A stretch of 64,000 nucleotides of DNA from Lichtheimia corymbifera B2541. Lineage: Eukaryota > Mucoromycota > Mucoromycetes > Mucorales > Lichtheimiaceae. The position numbers were made by a program, and so were the translations under genes. The notes beneath the pieces are model-generated. The model made no database searches and had not been told where the DNA came from. It saw only the letters and a program-made list of their open reading frames with translations. Position 1 is the first letter of the stretch. Each line of letters opens with the position of its first letter. Below are positions 62,560 through 64,000 of this stretch, piece after piece. The stretch lies in the NCBI GenBank assembly GCA_000697475.1, contig JNEU01000912.1, positions 1 to 64,000 of the forward strand, given 5' to 3'.

Positions 62560-64000
62560 GCTGTCGTCATAAGCATCTTCACCCACTAATGCAAAACAGT
62601 TGTTACGTGTCTTGATTTGAGTATTCCGATACCCTCCATTGCTGTAGAACACCTTTCGTCAATGCCATCCAATCCATCATCATCCTCAGCTGTATCCATG
62701 TGACATGACCCATCCTTTCTGCTGACAATGTGCCAAGTAATCCAAGATCTCTCATCACTGCACTTGAGTGCACCCATCCATCCATAACCATTGCAAATCC
62801 AATACCTTGGTTGAAAAGAACCATTTAATCTCTTCCTTTTCCATCACTGCTTGGTCACATTCTATCGCAGCTCAACCATGTGAGGATGGCTGTATCGAGG
62901 GGAACTTGATAGCTGATATGGCGTCATCCATGGGAATCCGTATGTATTGTATGTAAGTAAAGCTGATTCTATACAATGGCTATCTAATGTCCATGTTGAA
63001 AAAGGCTGCAAGCCAGGCTGCTGCAAGTAACTTGAGACGATGGATTGAAGACATTGATAATAGCAACTGCTGTTATGTTTGGACGCGGCAGAGGGGTGTG
63101 CACGAGCGTGTGTTGTAATAGAGTGACAAGGCTGTGAACGCTACTTGAGACAATGCAGTAAAGACCTGGCTGATAGCAACTGTATGCTGTTACGGTCGAT
63201 CGTGGTCGAGGATTGTACAGGAGAAGGTGGTGTGTCCTGTCAAGGAACGCTGGTGTTGTAGTGAGGTGCACAAGCCCATGTACTTGCCATTCAGTCAAAG
63301 ACAATCGGATCAAGACAGTTGTAGGGTTGACGTGATGGGTTGAGGCAGGACAATCGTTCGCATGTTGTGTGGTAGTTGTGGTTGAATGGGCCAACAGTCG
63401 AGAGCGGAAAGAGGCAAGAAGCTGAGACCTGAGAGTGGAAGAAGTGGAAATTAACAAGCTTTGAATGATATTTCTTTGTTTGAGCATTACTCAGTCAAAT
63501 ACTCTCGGATCAAGAAAGTTGAATGATGAAAATGATGGGCTGGAGCAGCAGAATCGTTCCCATGCAAAAGATTGGATAACAAAGGTGATTGGGAGGAATC
63601 GTCTATTAGCTAGGAGTTTATAAAGTAATCGTTAGATTGATTTTTCTAAAGTTGGATGTTATTCCTGTGTTTGAGCGTAACTCAGTCAAATCAGCTCGGA
63701 TCAAGAAAGTTGAATGATGGATATGATGGCCTGGAGCGGCACTATCGTTCATATGCAGTGGATTGCGAAACCATGCCGATCGGGAGGAACGGGCTATGAA
63801 GTGGCAGATTATGAAGTAACCATTAAATTAATTTTTCTGAAATTGGACGACATCTCTTTGCTTTAGCGTTGTTCAGTCAAATCAGCTCGGATCAAGAAAG
63901 TTGAATGATAGAAATGTTGGGGTGGAGCAGGTGAATGGTTCGTACAGGAAGGGGCTATTGAGTGGCATTTTGCACTACAAGTTGAATAATTAAGCCTATC
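62560..64000 (-). repeat. Dispersed composite element, copy D, running off the window
   Basis: Reverse-oriented relative of copies A, B, C and E. The body module is at 62560-62860 (minus strand CAGCTGAGGATGATGATGGA). The block with minus-strand CTTTCCGCTCTCGACTGTTG is near 63400, and the part beyond 63290 turns into a ~190-bp tandem repeat (own entry). With copy E it forms a tail-to-tail inverted pair, as A and C do. Confidence 0.65.
63290..64000. repeat. ~190-bp tandem repeat, four units
   Basis: CAGTCAAATCAGCTCGGATC followed by AAGAAAGTTGAATGATGGAA recurs near 63292 (degenerate), 63492, 63683 and 63876, with GGAGCAG...GTTCRTA and GGGAGGAAC blocks between. Units 2-4 are most alike. The first unit corresponds to the single block present in copies A, B and C, so this is a local amplification that may continue past the window. 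Confidence 0.7.

Overview
The window is nuclear DNA from a filamentous fungus, most likely an early-diverging one of the Mucoromycota (Mucorales type). Genes carry several short introns (about 50-90 bp) with GT...AG ends, and spliced models give complete eukaryotic proteins: UTP12, TAF8, ribosomal protein eL34, a mitochondrial SAM carrier and a Zn2Cys6 regulator. I see no prokaryotic operons, CRISPR array or viral gene block. The order is inferred from intron style and protein flavour, not from a database search.

Layout. 1-760: the 3' half of a Fanzor (eukaryotic TnpB-like, RNA-guided nuclease family) gene, cut by the window edge and carrying an apparent one-base frameshift. 1.4-9.5 kb: an endonuclease/exonuclease/phosphatase-fold protein with a C-terminal membrane anchor, a wrecked protein-kinase gene, a seven-exon MFS permease, a secreted poly-Asp protein and an MBOAT/wax-synthase-like acyltransferase. 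9.8-16 kb: repeat land, with two copies of one long dispersed element facing each other tail to tail around 1.7 kb of unidentified sequence. 16-19.3 kb: gene-poor. 19.35-19.96 kb: a second secreted, very acidic repeat protein. 21.4-31 kb: a dense housekeeping block (TAF8, UTP12/DIP2, SAM carrier, a mitochondrial matrix-type protein, an F-box/TPR/LRR protein). 32.7-36 kb: two low-complexity proteins of unknown function. 37.8-50.3 kb: a tandem family of old yellow enzymes (class with a Cys-Met-Tyr motif near the FMN): two intact genes, one altered copy, one decayed copy and one 3' fragment, with another copy of the dispersed element inserted between members. 50.8-52.6 kb: 6-phosphogluconolactonase and ribosomal protein eL34. 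53.4-57.7 kb: an unknown Cys-cluster/poly-Pro/poly-Gln protein convergent with a Zn2Cys6 transcription factor that has 16- and 12-base microexons and two apparent one-base frameshifts. 58.3 kb: tRNA-Asp(GTC). 58.97-64 kb: more of the dispersed element, again as a tail-to-tail pair, a 45-bp minisatellite and a ~190-bp tandem repeat running off the window end.

The genes do not form one pathway. The most notable systems are the Fanzor fragment with a stem-forming sequence just after its stop, the expanding and decaying old-yellow-enzyme array, and an apparently unnamed composite repeat made of ~175-bp units, nested palindromes and a common 3' end with an AATAAA motif. Exon boundaries were worked out by hand from splice motifs and reading-frame continuity.
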